Of a stretch of DNA of 64,000 nt, positions 57,701 through 63,840 are shown one piece after another (within the stretch, counting starts at the first letter, position 1; each line of letters opens with the position of its first letter). This DNA is from Agapetus fuscipes (lineage: Eukaryota > Arthropoda > Insecta > Trichoptera > Glossosomatidae). Where the stretch lies: assembly GCA_951799405.1 (NCBI GenBank), contig OX637343.1, positions 11,448,524-11,512,523 of the forward strand, written 5' to 3'. The notes below the pieces were generated by a model that worked only from the letters and a program-made list of their open reading frames with translations, had not been told where the DNA came from and did not search any database. A program made the position numbers and the translations under genes.

Positions 57701-60700
57701 GTGCTTTCCAGTTTGCGAGCCCAATGAAGTGGAACAGAGTACCACCTAATGTGAGGAAGGCAGAAACTGTTAGTGTCTTTAATGGAGCACTAAAGATGCA
57801 TCTTTATAAAAATTCTTATCCGTGATTTGAGAGGGCCCTTCAGGTGTGACACACATAAAACTGGCGCTTTTTAATTATGTATACCTTCTTAATAAATTAT
57901 CCTTGTATATATAATCCGTTAGCTGTCGCAGGCCAGATGAATATGATGTATCAATTTAAAAATAATCATTTTTTTAATTCTCGGCGGGCCCCAGCCAATG
58001 TATTGGCAGGCCGCATGTTAAGCATGCCTATGATAAAGCAGCATCATGTTTTAGTTGGCTTTTGAATTGTTCCAGATATATTCGTGGCTGGCGGAGAAGC
58101 TCACCGAGCAAGAGCTGTTGCGCACGCAGACAGAGTTTGACGACTCGCTCACGCTCAAGATCTACCTGCTGCAGTTTGTCAACTACTACGCTTCCATCTT
58201 CTACATTGCCTTCTTCAAGGGGAAGTTTGTGGGCCGACCCGGAAACTACAGCCGCTTCTTTGGATATAGACAAGAAGAAGTAAGTGATTATTTGTGTCAA
58301 ATTTTAAAAGTAAGCGCATTTGAAAGAACATGTGGACCTGTAAAATAATATAATAATAATATAAGGGCGATTGATGTGGTGAGAGCTGTTTTTGTGTGTA
58401 TCATACCTCATGCCCCTCTGCGAGCTTGTTTGTCGCTGTAGAAAGCACCAATTCTCAAGCAAGACCCAGTTGCTGTAAGACTGGATGGACCTTTGGGGAC
58501 CAATCTTTGGTAAAAGTATATGAATTTTTCACCCAGCGAAGAGCTTATTTGAAAATATAAATAGTACATTTTTTTTGTGCTCTGCCAGAATTCAAACCCA
58601 CAATCTTCCATTTACGAGTCCGAAGTGTTGCCACTGGACTACGGACCGGTCCAAGTAATGTCTCTAGTCAGTTAATTTGTTGGTTGTTTTAGTGTGGACC
58701 TGGAGGCTGCCTGATGGAACTCTGTATCCAGCTGGGCATCATCATGATAGGCAAGCAGGCCGTCAACACCGTGCTGGAGATCGCCACTCCTGCCCTCTAC
58801 CGTTGGTACAACTCTGCCAAGACATGGAAGAACACGGCACAATCCAGGTAATCTAGTCACTACTCTACCTGGAGGCTCGAATCTCGAGGCTCGAATCTAC
58901 CTGGAGGCTTGGGAGCTCAACAAACTATGCACACAGTCACATGTTTTAGTTATTCAAGAACAAAAATCACAAACATTGAGCTCATTTCACTTGCAGACTA
59001 TTGAATTCTTTAACACAGATGTCAGGGATAAGTTGAAAGTTGGATGACGTCTATGATTGACAGCCACACTGTATGCAAGTTTAGACTTGACGCCTATGCG
59101 TGTCACCCGCAGTTAAAGGGTTAAGTGATTGATTTTCATTAAGTTGTTGTTATATAATAAAGGATAATTGTTTTTGTCATGTTACTAGTTTCCGCAGCCC
59201 CCTGCAGTGGGTGAAGGACTACAAGCTGGTGGAGTGGGGCTCCAGGGGACTGTTTGCTGAATATCTGGAAATGGGTAATCAACAACTACTTCTTCATTCT
59301 ACGCCTCTTTAATAATTTAATAATCAATCATCCTTTGTTTGATCAATGTTCAAATTCCTGCTGCTTCACCTTTGTTATTATCTAATTGTACCTCTTTGTT
59401 GTAACTCATTATTATTACATATTTTCTGGTATCTTCAGTATCCGATGCTTGCTTCCAGTTCTCCAGTATGGCTTTGTCACCATCTTTGTGGCTGCCTTCC
59501 CCCTGGCTCCTCTGTTTGCCCTGCTGAACAACGTCCTGGAGATGCGCCTGGATGCCATGAAGCTCTTGAGACTCCACCGCAGGCCCGTACCTCAGAGGGT
59601 GCGGGACATCGGAGTGTGGTACCGCATCCTGGACTCCATCGGGAAGCTCAGCGTCATCACCAATGTAAGGATGGGTCTACATTGTAAATCTTTCATGTTT
59701 TTTTTAGATTCTGTTGTTTTGGATACTTGACTTGTAGGTTGGTATGAGACTGACTATCCATACTATACTTGACTACATTGTAAATCTCTAATGTTTTTTT
59801 AAGGTCCTGTTTTTTTCGTATACTTGACTTATAGGTTGGTATGAGGCTGATCATCCATTCTGTAAAAAATGTTTAACCTTGCCAATGCCACCAGTCGGAA
59901 AGAGTTGCAGGGCTTATGTTCATTTAAAATTGGATTTTTATATTCGGAGTCCACATGCGGCATGTGTAAGTGCGAACTTATACATGTCTGCTTGTGGGAA
60001 TGCATTTAATATGAATCTTAAATGCAATATATCTTTACAACTTAGATTGTAGATTAGATTATAGATTTTAGATCCTTGTGAAAATCATAGTGTCTGTAAA
60101 TTTCAATGGCCTCTCTAACCAGCCTTGGGGATCAAGAAAACAAGAAGATTATAATGATTGTATTCTCAAACATAATTATAACCTTAACTCTAGGGTACAT
60201 CTATAATCTAAGTTGCAAGTCCATCAATATTAAAACTGTAATATATAAAAATCAGCTCATTCTGACATCACAGAAAGAAACTGCTCTTTTACACTTCCAG
60301 TTCTGGCCTATTGCCGTAAATTAACAGTAGCAGGAAAACAGCTTCCTGCTCCCTCCCCCCTCCATGATTGTTTTTTGTCTTGCAGGGTTTCATCATAGCC
60401 TTCACGTCGGAGTTCATCCCGCGCCTGGTGTACCGCTTCGTCCACTCCCCGGACGGCAGCCTGACGGGCTACCTCAACTACTCGCTGGCCGTGTTCAACA
60501 CCACGGACCTGGAGAAGGGCTCCGCGCCACACTCTACCGATTATAACCTCACTTTGTGCCGGTAAATAACATATAATTTATACTGTCATCATTACACAAG
60601 AAACAATAAGTGTCCTCTATTCCAAAAGTGTTTTTGTATCTATAATCTATCATATAAGTTGCAGAGATGAGATATCTGACAATTCTGGTTGATGCGTCCC

Positions 60701-62563
60701 TCTGCTAAGGGTGTCAGTGTTGTCAACATTATATTGGCTGCACAAAAACGTCCTTGCTCCCACTGACCTACACCACAATAACAAATTTTCAGCTTTTTTC
60801 CCTGGTATCTCTTTTCCACTCTCCCCTGTTCATCACCTTTGCTCTCGAGCTACATATTACCTTCTAGGTAAAACTGAATGACATATTAAGCTAACATGGG
60901 TTTCTCATATAAATACACCTTTATTCCTATTTTCTACGAGAGAAAACACTACAAAAGTGTGAAAATCCTGTAGTTGAAAAGTTTGTCATGAGTATTTTCT
61001 TATAATTAGTTCACTTAATATGAGAAGTTACCCCCAAATAAAATGTTTTATCCACGATTTATCAAAGCAATCACTCCTTCTGATAAATAATGATAAGTGC
61101 TGAATCAGCACTTATTCAGCTTAATCTTTAAGGTGGTGATATGTCCACCTAGATTGCGTCTGCATTATCACCATAAATCCAACACATCTTTGGTATTCCT
61201 GGTCTCCTCTTGCCTTGTGCTGCTGAGAGAGCTTAATGGGGTTGGCGTTGTCCATTATAATTACTTGACCAGCTGACCGCAAGCACTTAACTTTGATGCA
61301 ACTGACATATTGGGTTTTCTGTAGATGCCATAGAGCTCTTGGTTGTACCAACCACATTAACCATTGTTATTTCTCACCGGACCGTAGATAGCAGTGGCGA
61401 AGGGTCTCATACAACTCGATTTCCATTGTTTCCCTTTTGAAATTAGGCAAATATGATAATAAAGTAGACTGCATGATTTCAATGAGGAAAGAATATGTAT
61501 TGTTTCTTTGGTTGTAAATATATTTTTTTACTTTGTCCCTATATTTTTTAACTATTTTGTTGCCTCATTTTAAAAGGGAAGCCAATGGGAATTGAGTTGT
61601 ATGGCACCCTTCGCCACTGGTAGATAGTTCTGAGAATCCTCCTTTCGAATGTTGCAATTGAGGTCTCAGTGTTTTTGTAAACCCCAGGTTTCAGACGCGT
61701 AACTCAGGACTGCCTTCATTAGTGCCCTGTATAACAGAACTGTGTTTCTAACAGCTTTGATCAACTGCCTTTGAAGGCCATAGAAGCTTTGTTTAGCGGA
61801 CAACATTATTTTTCGGATATGTTTTAGAAGGTAATATTAATGTAGGTATTTTGTTACAGATATCCAGATTTCCGGCACGGTCCATTGGTGGAATTGGTGG
61901 AAGGTCGCTACCAGCACACCGCCATCTACTGGCACATCCTGGCTGCAAGACTGGCATTCATCGTTGTCTTTGAAGTATGTGAGAATTTATTTTTTCGATA
62001 ATAGTGTGGCAAACAAAAAAAGCGCTGTCAACGTGCGGGAGACTCCCTAGATTTCAGATACTCAGGGGTCTATGACACTTGTTGTGGTGCCGCAGAGGTG
62101 TTTACGAGCTTGGTCGTCTCTACAAAGTGCCAATACTCAAGCAAGACCCAGTTGCTGTAAGGCTGGATGGACCTTTAGTGACCGGTCTTTGGTAAAAGTT
62201 TTTATGAATTTTTCAACCCAGCGAAGAGCATATTTGAAAATATAAAAAGGTTTTTTTTTGTGCTCTGCCGGGATTCGAATCCACAGCCTTCCATTTACGA
62301 GTCCGAAGTGTTGCCACTGGACTACGGACTGGTCAAACTAACATACTACTAAACTAAACAAACCTATGCTGTCATCATCAGTAAAAAGAGACAGAATCAT
62401 GATGATTGTTTGTTTGTACAGAACGTGGTTGCCGTGGTGATGATCATGGTGCGCTGGATGATCCCTGACATGTCCTCGGAGCTGCGGGACCGCATCAGGC
62501 GGGAGGCCTACGTCATCAACGAGATCATCATCAGTAAGGAGAGGCAGCGCGCCGGCTTGCTAT
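33582..62563 (+). CDS. Anoctamin/TMEM16-family protein, residues 1-966 in twenty exons
   Basis: Twenty exons with matching phases give one frame of 966 residues; only the C-terminal tail is missing. Anoctamins are dimeric membrane proteins acting as calcium-activated chloride channels or phospholipid scramblases. Seen here: a variable N-terminus, the cytoplasmic dimerisation domain (about residues 140-380, with [16 protein letters not shown]), ten membrane helices, and the conserved [14 protein letters not shown] and [12 protein letters not shown] blocks. Calcium-binding carboxylates of helices 7 and 8 are conserved as EYLE and LEMRLD. It resembles the ANO1-ANO7 group rather than ANO8 or ANO10; I cannot fix the orthologue or say channel versus scramblase. 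An acceptor at 33525 shows that a noncoding 5' exon lies upstream. Most introns are packed with mobile elements. Confidence 0.92.
33903..34226 (-). mobile_element. SINE B, full-length copy
   Basis: The reverse complement runs from the tRNA-like head (CGATAGCTCAGTTGGTAGAG) to GTAGCTTAGTTGCG. In anoctamin intron 1. Confidence 0.9.
34236..34990 (+). pseudogene. LINE 3' end (CR1/L2/Rex1-like), reverse transcriptase C-terminus
   Basis: The frame 34247-34705 encodes the post-catalytic end of a non-LTR reverse transcriptase ([50 protein letters not shown]). An AT-rich 3' region ends in GGCGCTAAAGAAATCG and AATAAATAAA. 5'-truncated, with no catalytic domain. Confidence 0.85.
35066..35487 (-). mobile_element. 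SINE B (headless) adjoining SINE C, both minus strand
   Basis: SINE B body at 35066-35307 without its tRNA head, then SINE C at 35315-35487 with a tRNA-like head (GGTCCGTAGTCTAGTGGTAA). The order differs from the chimeric C-B element, so these are probably two insertions. Confidence 0.8.
35765..36084 (+). mobile_element. Chimeric C-B SINE, 5'-truncated
   Basis: The end of SINE C (ACCAAAGGTCCATCCAGCC) joins SINE B at 35836 through AAGCTTGTAAAAAGG. It has the same internal B deletion as the other chimeras. Confidence 0.85.
36519..36656 (-). repeat. SINE B, diverged 5' half
   Basis: The reverse complement shows a decayed tRNA head (TGGCTCAGTTGGAAGAA) and the GTGTTTATATCAAACCC and TTTACTCAGCC segments. 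Confidence 0.65.
36657..36962 (+). pseudogene. LINE 3'-end fragment (family L)
   Basis: Shared with 57624-57915. It encodes the broken remains of a reverse transcriptase C-terminus ([13 protein letters not shown], then LK-HLYKN) and ends ATAAATTATCCTTGTATA. Confidence 0.75.
37466..37880 (-). repeat. Repeat A compound unit (full plus short copy)
   Basis: A full copy (37466-37711) is followed by a short variant (37756-37860). The same pair recurs at 39787-40190, so about 400 bp was duplicated in tandem before the RTE inserted. Confidence 0.8.
37922..39784 (+). pseudogene. 5'-truncated RTE copy with open reading frame
   Basis: TAATCTAAG is duplicated on both sides (37913-37921, 39785-39793), showing that the copy inserted already truncated. 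The frame 37950-39755 (601 codons) covers the reverse transcriptase (the [13 protein letters not shown] block, YADDAVV) and C-terminus without breaks, but lacks the endonuclease. The tail is GGATACAGTAACAGTAACAG. It is a different subfamily from the element at 23.9 kb. Confidence 0.92.
39787..40430 (-). repeat. Repeat A compound unit and a further copy
   Basis: Full copy 39787-40034, short variant 40077-40165, then another copy at 40197-40430. Continuation of the tandem block interrupted by the RTE. Confidence 0.8.
40670..40767 (+). CDS. Anoctamin exon 2
   Basis: Acceptor GTTTTCAG|GCA and donor GAAAG|GTAAAC. It encodes a polar segment (residues 66-97) of the variable N-terminus. Phase fits exons 1 and 3. 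A SINE C starts about eight bases after the donor. Confidence 0.7.
40775..40965 (+). mobile_element. SINE C head with repeat F tail
   Basis: tRNA-like head GGTCCGTAGTCTAGTGG with box B GGTTCGAATTCC, then, instead of the usual C body, the repeat F sequence also found at 4868. Confidence 0.7.
41249..41288 (-). ncRNA. Hammerhead-ribozyme-like motif, family P left arm
   Basis: On the minus strand: CTGAAGA, extra A, stem II GCCCAT / ATGGGC, GAAACGTC, CGG. All six stem II pairs are Watson-Crick. Confidence 0.5.
41358..41400 (+). ncRNA. Hammerhead-ribozyme-like motif, family P right arm
   Basis: CTGAAGA (41362-41368), extra A, stem II GCCTAT / ATGGGC with one U-G pair, GAAA (41389-41392), CGTC, with predicted cleavage after C41396. 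Stem I is only CG/CG next to the core. Confidence 0.5.
41548..42037 (-). repeat. Repeat A interrupted by a 290-bp insertion
   Basis: Repeat A runs 41548-41717 and resumes at 42006 (GTGAACCATTTTTTACAG). The insert is AT-rich and not recognised. Confidence 0.65.
42042..42331 (+). repeat. Repeat A full copy plus small inverted fragment
   Basis: Full copy 42042-42291 from TTCCTTGACTTATAGG to the TTAGATTATAG end; a 37-bp fragment in the other orientation follows at 42295-42331. Confidence 0.85.
42734..42942 (-). mobile_element. SINE B, 3'-truncated copy
   Basis: The reverse complement has the tRNA head with box B GGTTCGAATCC and the body as far as the CCACTTCAACTG-like segment. Confidence 0.85.
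43126..43251 (+). CDS. Anoctamin exon 3
   Basis: Acceptor TTTGTTCCAG|AGA and donor TCTAG|GTAATA, phase 2 to phase 2. It encodes a Ser/Asp-rich cytoplasmic segment (residues 98-139). RTE-tail-like scraps (GCCGCCAACATTACAG) lie on both sides, at 43016 and 43677. Confidence 0.75.
43252..43774. other. Anoctamin intron 3
   Basis: No gene. A stretch at 43380-43500 weakly resembles 52280-52420, both with a GGTCAAGACC / GTCAAGACCTAGAAG core, so it may be an old shared repeat. Confidence 0.4.
43775..43979 (+). CDS. Anoctamin exon 4 (dimerisation domain start)
   Basis: Acceptor AATGTTTCAG|AGT and donor AAA|GTACCA. It encodes [16 protein letters not shown], a hallmark of the anoctamin cytoplasmic domain, then the [13 protein letters not shown] helix. 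Confidence 0.93.
44138..44157. repeat. ACGT microsatellite
   Basis: TACGTACGTACGTACGT, a short perfectly self-complementary run in intron 4. Confidence 0.85.
44310..44480 (-). repeat. Repeat A, truncated just before exon 5
   Basis: It starts at the TAATC microsatellite end and is cut after TGCAACTCTTGCCG, only about 33 bp from the exon 5 acceptor. Confidence 0.85.
44514..44582 (+). CDS. Anoctamin exon 5
   Basis: Acceptor TTCTTTTCAG|ATT; the donor is the weak GAG|GTTGCT. It encodes [20 protein letters not shown] in phase 0 between exons 4 and 6. Confidence 0.85.
44817..45331 (+). mobile_element. SINE C split by a MITE
   Basis: tRNA-like head 44817-44885 with box B GGTTCGAATCCC; the body resumes after the MITE at 45186 (GTTCTTCGCCGGGTTG) and ends at CCAAGCTCGCAGAGG. 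Confidence 0.85.
44923..45183. mobile_element. Tc1/mariner-type MITE, 261 bp
   Basis: Terminal inverted repeats of about 30 bp start TGAGTCGTATAA and are flanked by TA on both sides. Conserved GCAAACGCCGTCA occurs in both arms. No transposase. Confidence 0.75.
45332..45987. other. Anoctamin intron 5, unassigned
   Basis: A TATAAAAGGGG motif at 45492-45502 resembles a promoter TATA box and could belong to a decayed LTR, but no LTR ends were found. Nothing else recognised. Confidence 0.35.
45988..46481 (+). mobile_element. Chimeric C-B SINE, full-length
   Basis: SINE C with tRNA head (45988-46224) is fused to SINE B with its own tRNA head (46225-46481) by AAGCTCGTAAAAAGG. Two pol III-type promoters lie in one unit. 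The B half lacks about 90 bp after its box B. Confidence 0.9.
46482..47411. other. Intronic sequence with repeat E scraps
   Basis: Repeat E-like pieces at about 46815-46890 and 47020-47075 (the second inverted). No gene recognised. Confidence 0.45.
47412..47665 (-). repeat. Repeat A, full-length copy
   Basis: From TAATCTAATCTAAGTTGCAA to ACCTATAATTCAAGGAAGG. Confidence 0.9.
47666..48872. other. Intronic sequence, nothing recognised
   Basis: AT-rich sequence without inverted ends, SINE heads or coherent frames that I could identify. Confidence 0.4.
48873..49118 (-). repeat. Repeat A, full-length copy
   Basis: From TATAATCTAAGTTGCAAAG to CCTATAAGTCAAGGAATG. Confidence 0.9.
49119..49302 (-). 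pseudogene. Non-LTR reverse transcriptase C-terminal fragment
   Basis: The minus-strand frame reads like a LINE reverse transcriptase tail ([20 protein letters not shown], then [12 protein letters not shown]). A G-rich run at 49380-49395 follows outside it. Confidence 0.5.
49538..49698 (+). CDS. Anoctamin exon 6
   Basis: Acceptor GTCACTTCCAG|TTG and donor TACCT|GTTAGT. It encodes residues 232-284 of the cytoplasmic domain, including [20 protein letters not shown]. Confidence 0.92.
50037..50356 (+). mobile_element. SINE B, full-length copy
   Basis: GGTCAATAGCTCAGTTGG head, box B AGTTCGAATCC, body to GTAGCTTAGTAGC. Confidence 0.9.
50357..50660 (-). pseudogene. LINE C-terminal zinc-knuckle fragment
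   Basis: The minus-strand frame ends [18 protein letters not shown], then [14 protein letters not shown], the cysteine/histidine motif found at the end of many LINE proteins. It abuts anoctamin exon 7; the frame runs on antisense into the exon by chance. Confidence 0.7.
50683..50851 (+). CDS. Anoctamin exon 7
   Basis: Acceptor CGTTCTTTCAG|ATT and donor GAT|GTAAGC. It encodes [15 protein letters not shown] and [11 protein letters not shown], a strongly conserved block of the dimerisation domain. Confidence 0.95.
50943..51216 (+). mobile_element. SINE C, full-length reference copy
   Basis: tRNA-like head with box A-like TAGTCCGTAGTGG and box B GGATTCGGATCCC, then CTCTTCGCTGGGTTG, GGTCCATCCAGCCTTACAG, CTTGCTTGAGTATTGGCGC, CCAAGCTCGTACACC, and a 3' end at AGTGTCATAGACCCC. 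The copy at 62.1 kb shares the same 3' end. Confidence 0.85.
51240..51605 (-). pseudogene. RTE-like reverse transcriptase C-terminus, second family
   Basis: The minus-strand frame encodes [29 protein letters not shown] and [19 protein letters not shown], the C-terminal region of a common invertebrate RTE-type LINE. 5'-truncated. A fragment of the other RTE family's 3' end lies next to it. Confidence 0.8.
51630..51715 (-). pseudogene. RTE 3'-end fragment with GTTACA tail
   Basis: The reverse complement is CTCTGCAGAGGCTCTGG, CCTAGCGGAATGGCGAC, then GTTACAGTTACAGTTACAG; same subfamily as the element at 23.9 kb. Confidence 0.85.
51904..52170 (+). repeat. Repeat A, full-length copy
   Basis: TTCCTTGACTTATAGGTTGG to the TTAGATTATAGATTATAG end. 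Confidence 0.9.
52843..52963 (+). CDS. Anoctamin exon 8
   Basis: Acceptor ATGTTGTAG|GGA and donor ATAG|GTAGTG. It encodes [20 protein letters not shown] and [11 protein letters not shown], just before the first membrane helix. Confidence 0.93.
53040..53133 (+). pseudogene. RTE C-terminal scrap
   Basis: ATGAAGAAGGTTATGACTCTG, then AAGTATGTAAGGACAGAAAG, and a different end ATCTGTAATGTTGGCGGC, shared with scraps at 22.75 kb and around exon 3. Confidence 0.7.
53210..53455 (+). repeat. Repeat A, full-length copy
   Basis: CCTTAACTTATAGGTTGG to TTGCAACTTAGATTAGATTA. Confidence 0.9.
53555..53666 (+). CDS. Anoctamin exon 9 (membrane helix 1)
   Basis: Acceptor TGATTTTTCAG|CG and donor CCTAG|GTAACC. 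It encodes [20 protein letters not shown], the conserved first transmembrane helix. Confidence 0.95.
53763..53995 (+). mobile_element. SINE C copy
   Basis: GGTCCGCAGTCTAGTGG head, body to CGACCAAGCTCACAGG. In intron 9, about 100 bp after the exon. Confidence 0.85.
54195..54355 (+). CDS. Anoctamin exon 10
   Basis: Acceptor TTGTTATTCCAG|T and donor TGGG|GTAAAA. It encodes the cysteine-rich extracellular loop ([24 protein letters not shown]), whose cysteines form disulfides in this family, then a membrane helix. Confidence 0.95.
54577..54810 (+). repeat. Repeat A copy with internal deletion
   Basis: GGACTTATAAGTTGGTACTG lacks the GAGGCTGACCACCCA part, then continues to TCGCAACTTAGATTATAG. Confidence 0.8.
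54959..55095 (+). CDS. Anoctamin exon 11
   Basis: Acceptor CATTCTTTCAG|CC and donor CAG|GTGACA. It encodes [20 protein letters not shown] and the [10 protein letters not shown] segment, the intracellular loop after helix 2. An earlier AG at 54943 could give an alternative acceptor. Confidence 0.93.
55195..55515 (+). repeat. Repeat A split by an RTE fragment
   Basis: A partial copy (55195-55318) resumes at about 55490 with ATATTTGCAACTTAGATTAG. Between them (about 55319-55488) is an RTE 3' end with tail GGATACAGTACAG, of the same subfamily as the copy at 37.9-39.8 kb. Confidence 0.85.
55520..55680 (+). pseudogene. RTE fragment, decayed
   Basis: TACATAATGGAATATTGTTACC, followed by a broken reading frame with stops, matches the late reverse transcriptase region of the RTE family. 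Confidence 0.65.
55743..56072 (+). pseudogene. Penelope-like element GIY-YIG endonuclease fragment
   Basis: The frame encodes [21 protein letters not shown] (GIY-YIG core with the CxxC/C pattern of Penelope endonucleases), then RFKEH, a CIENDH motif and LETIEIHK, ending in a stop at 56070. The reverse transcriptase part is missing: the copy is 5'-truncated, as usual for Penelope-like elements. Decayed hammerhead-like sequence follows 310 bp downstream. Confidence 0.88.
56383..56425 (+). ncRNA. Decayed hammerhead-like motif of the Penelope element
   Basis: TTGATAA, T, stem II GACC / GGTC, then AAAAGTACTC. It has the same plan as the motifs at 27.6 and 41.3 kb, with the extra T before stem II and a self-complementary AGTACT stem III, but the first G of GAAA and part of the CTGATGA box are mutated, so it should be inactive. 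Confidence 0.4.
56500..56630 (+). pseudogene. RTE fragment, decayed
   Basis: AGAGAGTACAAAGGAAATTTC and GGAATGGATTGATCAAGTAA match the arginine-rich C-terminal region of the RTE protein, with stops. Confidence 0.55.
56671..56766 (+). CDS. Anoctamin exon 12
   Basis: Acceptor TTACTGTTCAG|GTC and donor CTG|GTAAGT, phase 0. It encodes [20 protein letters not shown] leading into a membrane helix. Confidence 0.92.
56912..57259 (+). mobile_element. SINE C followed by a truncated SINE B
   Basis: SINE C 56912-57140, then a separate SINE B head at 57149-57259 with a full box B and the GGTGTCAGAAATG segment. Because the B part keeps the segment that chimeric C-B elements lack, this pair looks like two insertions. 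Confidence 0.8.
57298..57462 (+). CDS. Anoctamin exon 13
   Basis: Acceptor TTTTTTTTAG|GTT and donor TGG|GTATGC, phase 0. It encodes two hydrophobic helices around a short loop (residues 551-605). Confidence 0.93.
57624..57915 (+). pseudogene. LINE 3'-end fragment (family L)
   Basis: Matches 36657-36962 (CGCTCAGATCTGCGGGG, GTGAGGAAGGCAGAAACTG, ATTTGAGAGGGCCCTT, ATAAATTATCCTTGTATA). Broken frame. Confidence 0.75.
58076..58279 (+). CDS. Anoctamin exon 14
   Basis: Acceptor TTGTTCCAG|ATA and donor GAA|GTAAGT. It encodes the [20 protein letters not shown] block and the following [17 protein letters not shown], among the most conserved anoctamin regions (around the helix 4-5 loop and pore). Confidence 0.96.
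58421..58652 (-). mobile_element. SINE C copy
   Basis: The reverse complement has the GGTCCGTAGTCCAGTGG head and the body. It ends 40 bp before exon 15. Confidence 0.85.
58693..58847 (+). CDS. Anoctamin exon 15
   Basis: Acceptor GTTGTTTTAG|TGT and donor TCCAG|GTAATC. It encodes [20 protein letters not shown], a conserved helix, then a basic loop. Confidence 0.96.
59189..59274 (+). CDS. Anoctamin exon 16
   Basis: Acceptor TGTTACTAG|T and donor ATGG|GTAATC. It encodes the start of helix 7 with EYLE, two glutamates that bind calcium in the family. Confidence 0.95.
59459..59664 (+). CDS. Anoctamin exon 17 (calcium-site helix 8)
   Basis: Acceptor TGCTTCCAG|TT and donor AAT|GTAAGG. It encodes [29 protein letters not shown] (Glu and Asp of the calcium site) and [20 protein letters not shown]. 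Confidence 0.96.
59727..60068 (+). repeat. Repeat A, partial copy then full copy
   Basis: A head-only piece (59727-59785) precedes a near full copy (59818-60068). Short A-tail scraps also occur at 60201-60221 and about 60645-60665. Confidence 0.8.
60386..60561 (+). CDS. Anoctamin exon 18
   Basis: Acceptor TTGTCTTGCAG|GGT and donor CCG|GTAAAT. It encodes [18 protein letters not shown] and an extracellular loop with N-glycosylation sequons (NYS, NTT, NLT). Confidence 0.95.
60868..61845 (-). pseudogene. LINE 3' end interrupted by a hAT MITE
   Basis: Read on the minus strand, 61845-61620 and 61391-61121 together encode the decayed end of a non-LTR reverse transcriptase ([21 protein letters not shown], then an [13 protein letters not shown] segment). 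The 3' untranslated part, repeat D (61118-60868), is shared with 29.2-30.1 kb. Confidence 0.7.
61392..61619. mobile_element. hAT MITE, 228 bp
   Basis: Ends CAGTGGCGAAGGGT and ACCCTTCGCCACTG, with a perfect 8-bp duplication GTAGATAG (61384-61391, 61620-61627). About 55-bp inverted arms. Confidence 0.9.
61860..61974 (+). CDS. Anoctamin exon 19
   Basis: Acceptor TTTTGTTACAG|A and donor GAA|GTATGT. It encodes RYPDFRHGP, then [17 protein letters not shown], the last conserved helix. Confidence 0.95.
62065..62334 (-). mobile_element. SINE C, full-length copy
   Basis: The reverse complement runs from the tRNA head to CAAGTGTCATAGACCCC, the same 3' end as at 51.2 kb. In intron 19. Confidence 0.85.
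62422..62563 (+). CDS. Anoctamin exon 20
   Basis: Acceptor TTTGTACAG|AAC and donor CTAT|GTAAGG. It encodes the end of helix 10, [20 protein letters not shown] and a charged C-terminal helix. The final exon must lie right of the window. Confidence 0.93.
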
Positions 62564-63383
62564 GTAAGGACTCCACTCACAATTATTTAACCTTATTGAT
62601 GAAGGTCTCAAATTTTGGATGGAAAAGTTTAACCAAAAACTTCTACTAATTTTAGGGATGCTTCCCTAATAAATGACTACAATGATTGACGATTTCTTAT
62701 CTCTGTTTCTAGTACAAAATAAATTAATCTTCTGCAAACAAGTATACTAGATTTATGTATTTTCTAAGCAATTATTGTGCATAAGTACCTACATATATTC
62801 ATTAACTAAATGTCTGCATTTAACTGCCCGTACTTAAAAAAAATAGTACCTTTTCCAAGGGCAAGAATTGCTAATGCCAACCCTGTTTCAGGAAAATGCA
62901 ATAACTGCCGAACCTTATCAGTAAAACACTATCGAAATACTGTAAAATTCTGTTACAATGAGCATGAACCGACCTAATTTTTTTTCTCTTCTTAGCTGTA
63001 ACTCATTATCAACTGTGCTTCAGCAGTTTTAGACAATAATAATGTACCTCATTGTTTATATCTATTAATTCAGGGTCTGTGTTTTAAGTGTTTGATTGTC
63101 TGTGGTGTAATATTTTCAAGATGCCTCCCTGAATGAGTTCTCACGGACAGACTCTCACTAACTTCACTCCGCTGGGCTGTACGGTGACTTGCACTAATGG
63201 TTTATGTTTGCGTGTGGTTCCCCTTTTTTATGTCTTTTGTCTACATCTTCTCATTATCAATCCCAAGGTGTATGTATATAGGTGTCAAAAACTAGGATAA
63301 AACTCGATGGCGATCGTTGATTGTCTGTGAGTCCCACAATCATATTTCGTTACCTGCTGCCATACAAGAATGGGAAACAGCTA
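62564..63383. other. Anoctamin intron 20, nothing recognised
   Basis: No exon-like frame with convincing splice sites, and no repeat family beyond weak repeat A traces near 62860-62910 (TGCCAACCCTGTTTCAGG). Confidence 0.4.
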
Positions 63384-63840
63384 ATAATAATAATAAGTCA
63401 AGGTTTGTATGGCGCCTTTTCATGACTCTTGGTCATCCCAAAGGCGCATGCTCATATATATGAGCGTGCAAACAGGTGGGTCATTAGTCCGCTTCTGAAT
63501 GAGCTCTCTGACTCCATATTACAAAGTTTATCTGGTAGGCCGTTCCATACGGTTGGAGCAGCCACCTTAAAGGCTCGATCTCCAAAGATGGTCTTGATAT
63601 TTCTCCTTGGAAAATCTATTTGGCTGTGGCATGATGCGGCTGATGGAAGTGTTGAGGTCCTGTTGCTGGTTGTTGCCGGTGCCATCAGGTTTATGAGATA
63701 TGTTGGTGCAGTCCCACGCAGAGTCTTGAACACCAGCAAGCCTATTTTGAAATGGATTCGTTCCTCCATCTTTAGCCAGACTCAAATCAAACACATGATG
63801 ATCTTTTTTATCATGGATCAATGAAGGTATGGAAAATTTC
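63384..63840 (-). pseudogene. LINE 3' end (CR1/Rex1-like), minus strand
   Basis: The minus-strand frame encodes a reverse transcriptase C-terminus (FKIGLLVFKTLRGTAPTYL, GDRAFKVAAPTVWNGLPDKL, FRSGLMTHLFARS). The 3' end is AAAAGGCGCCATACAAACC with a TTATTATTATTA tail. It differs from the copy at 34.2 kb. Confidence 0.85.
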
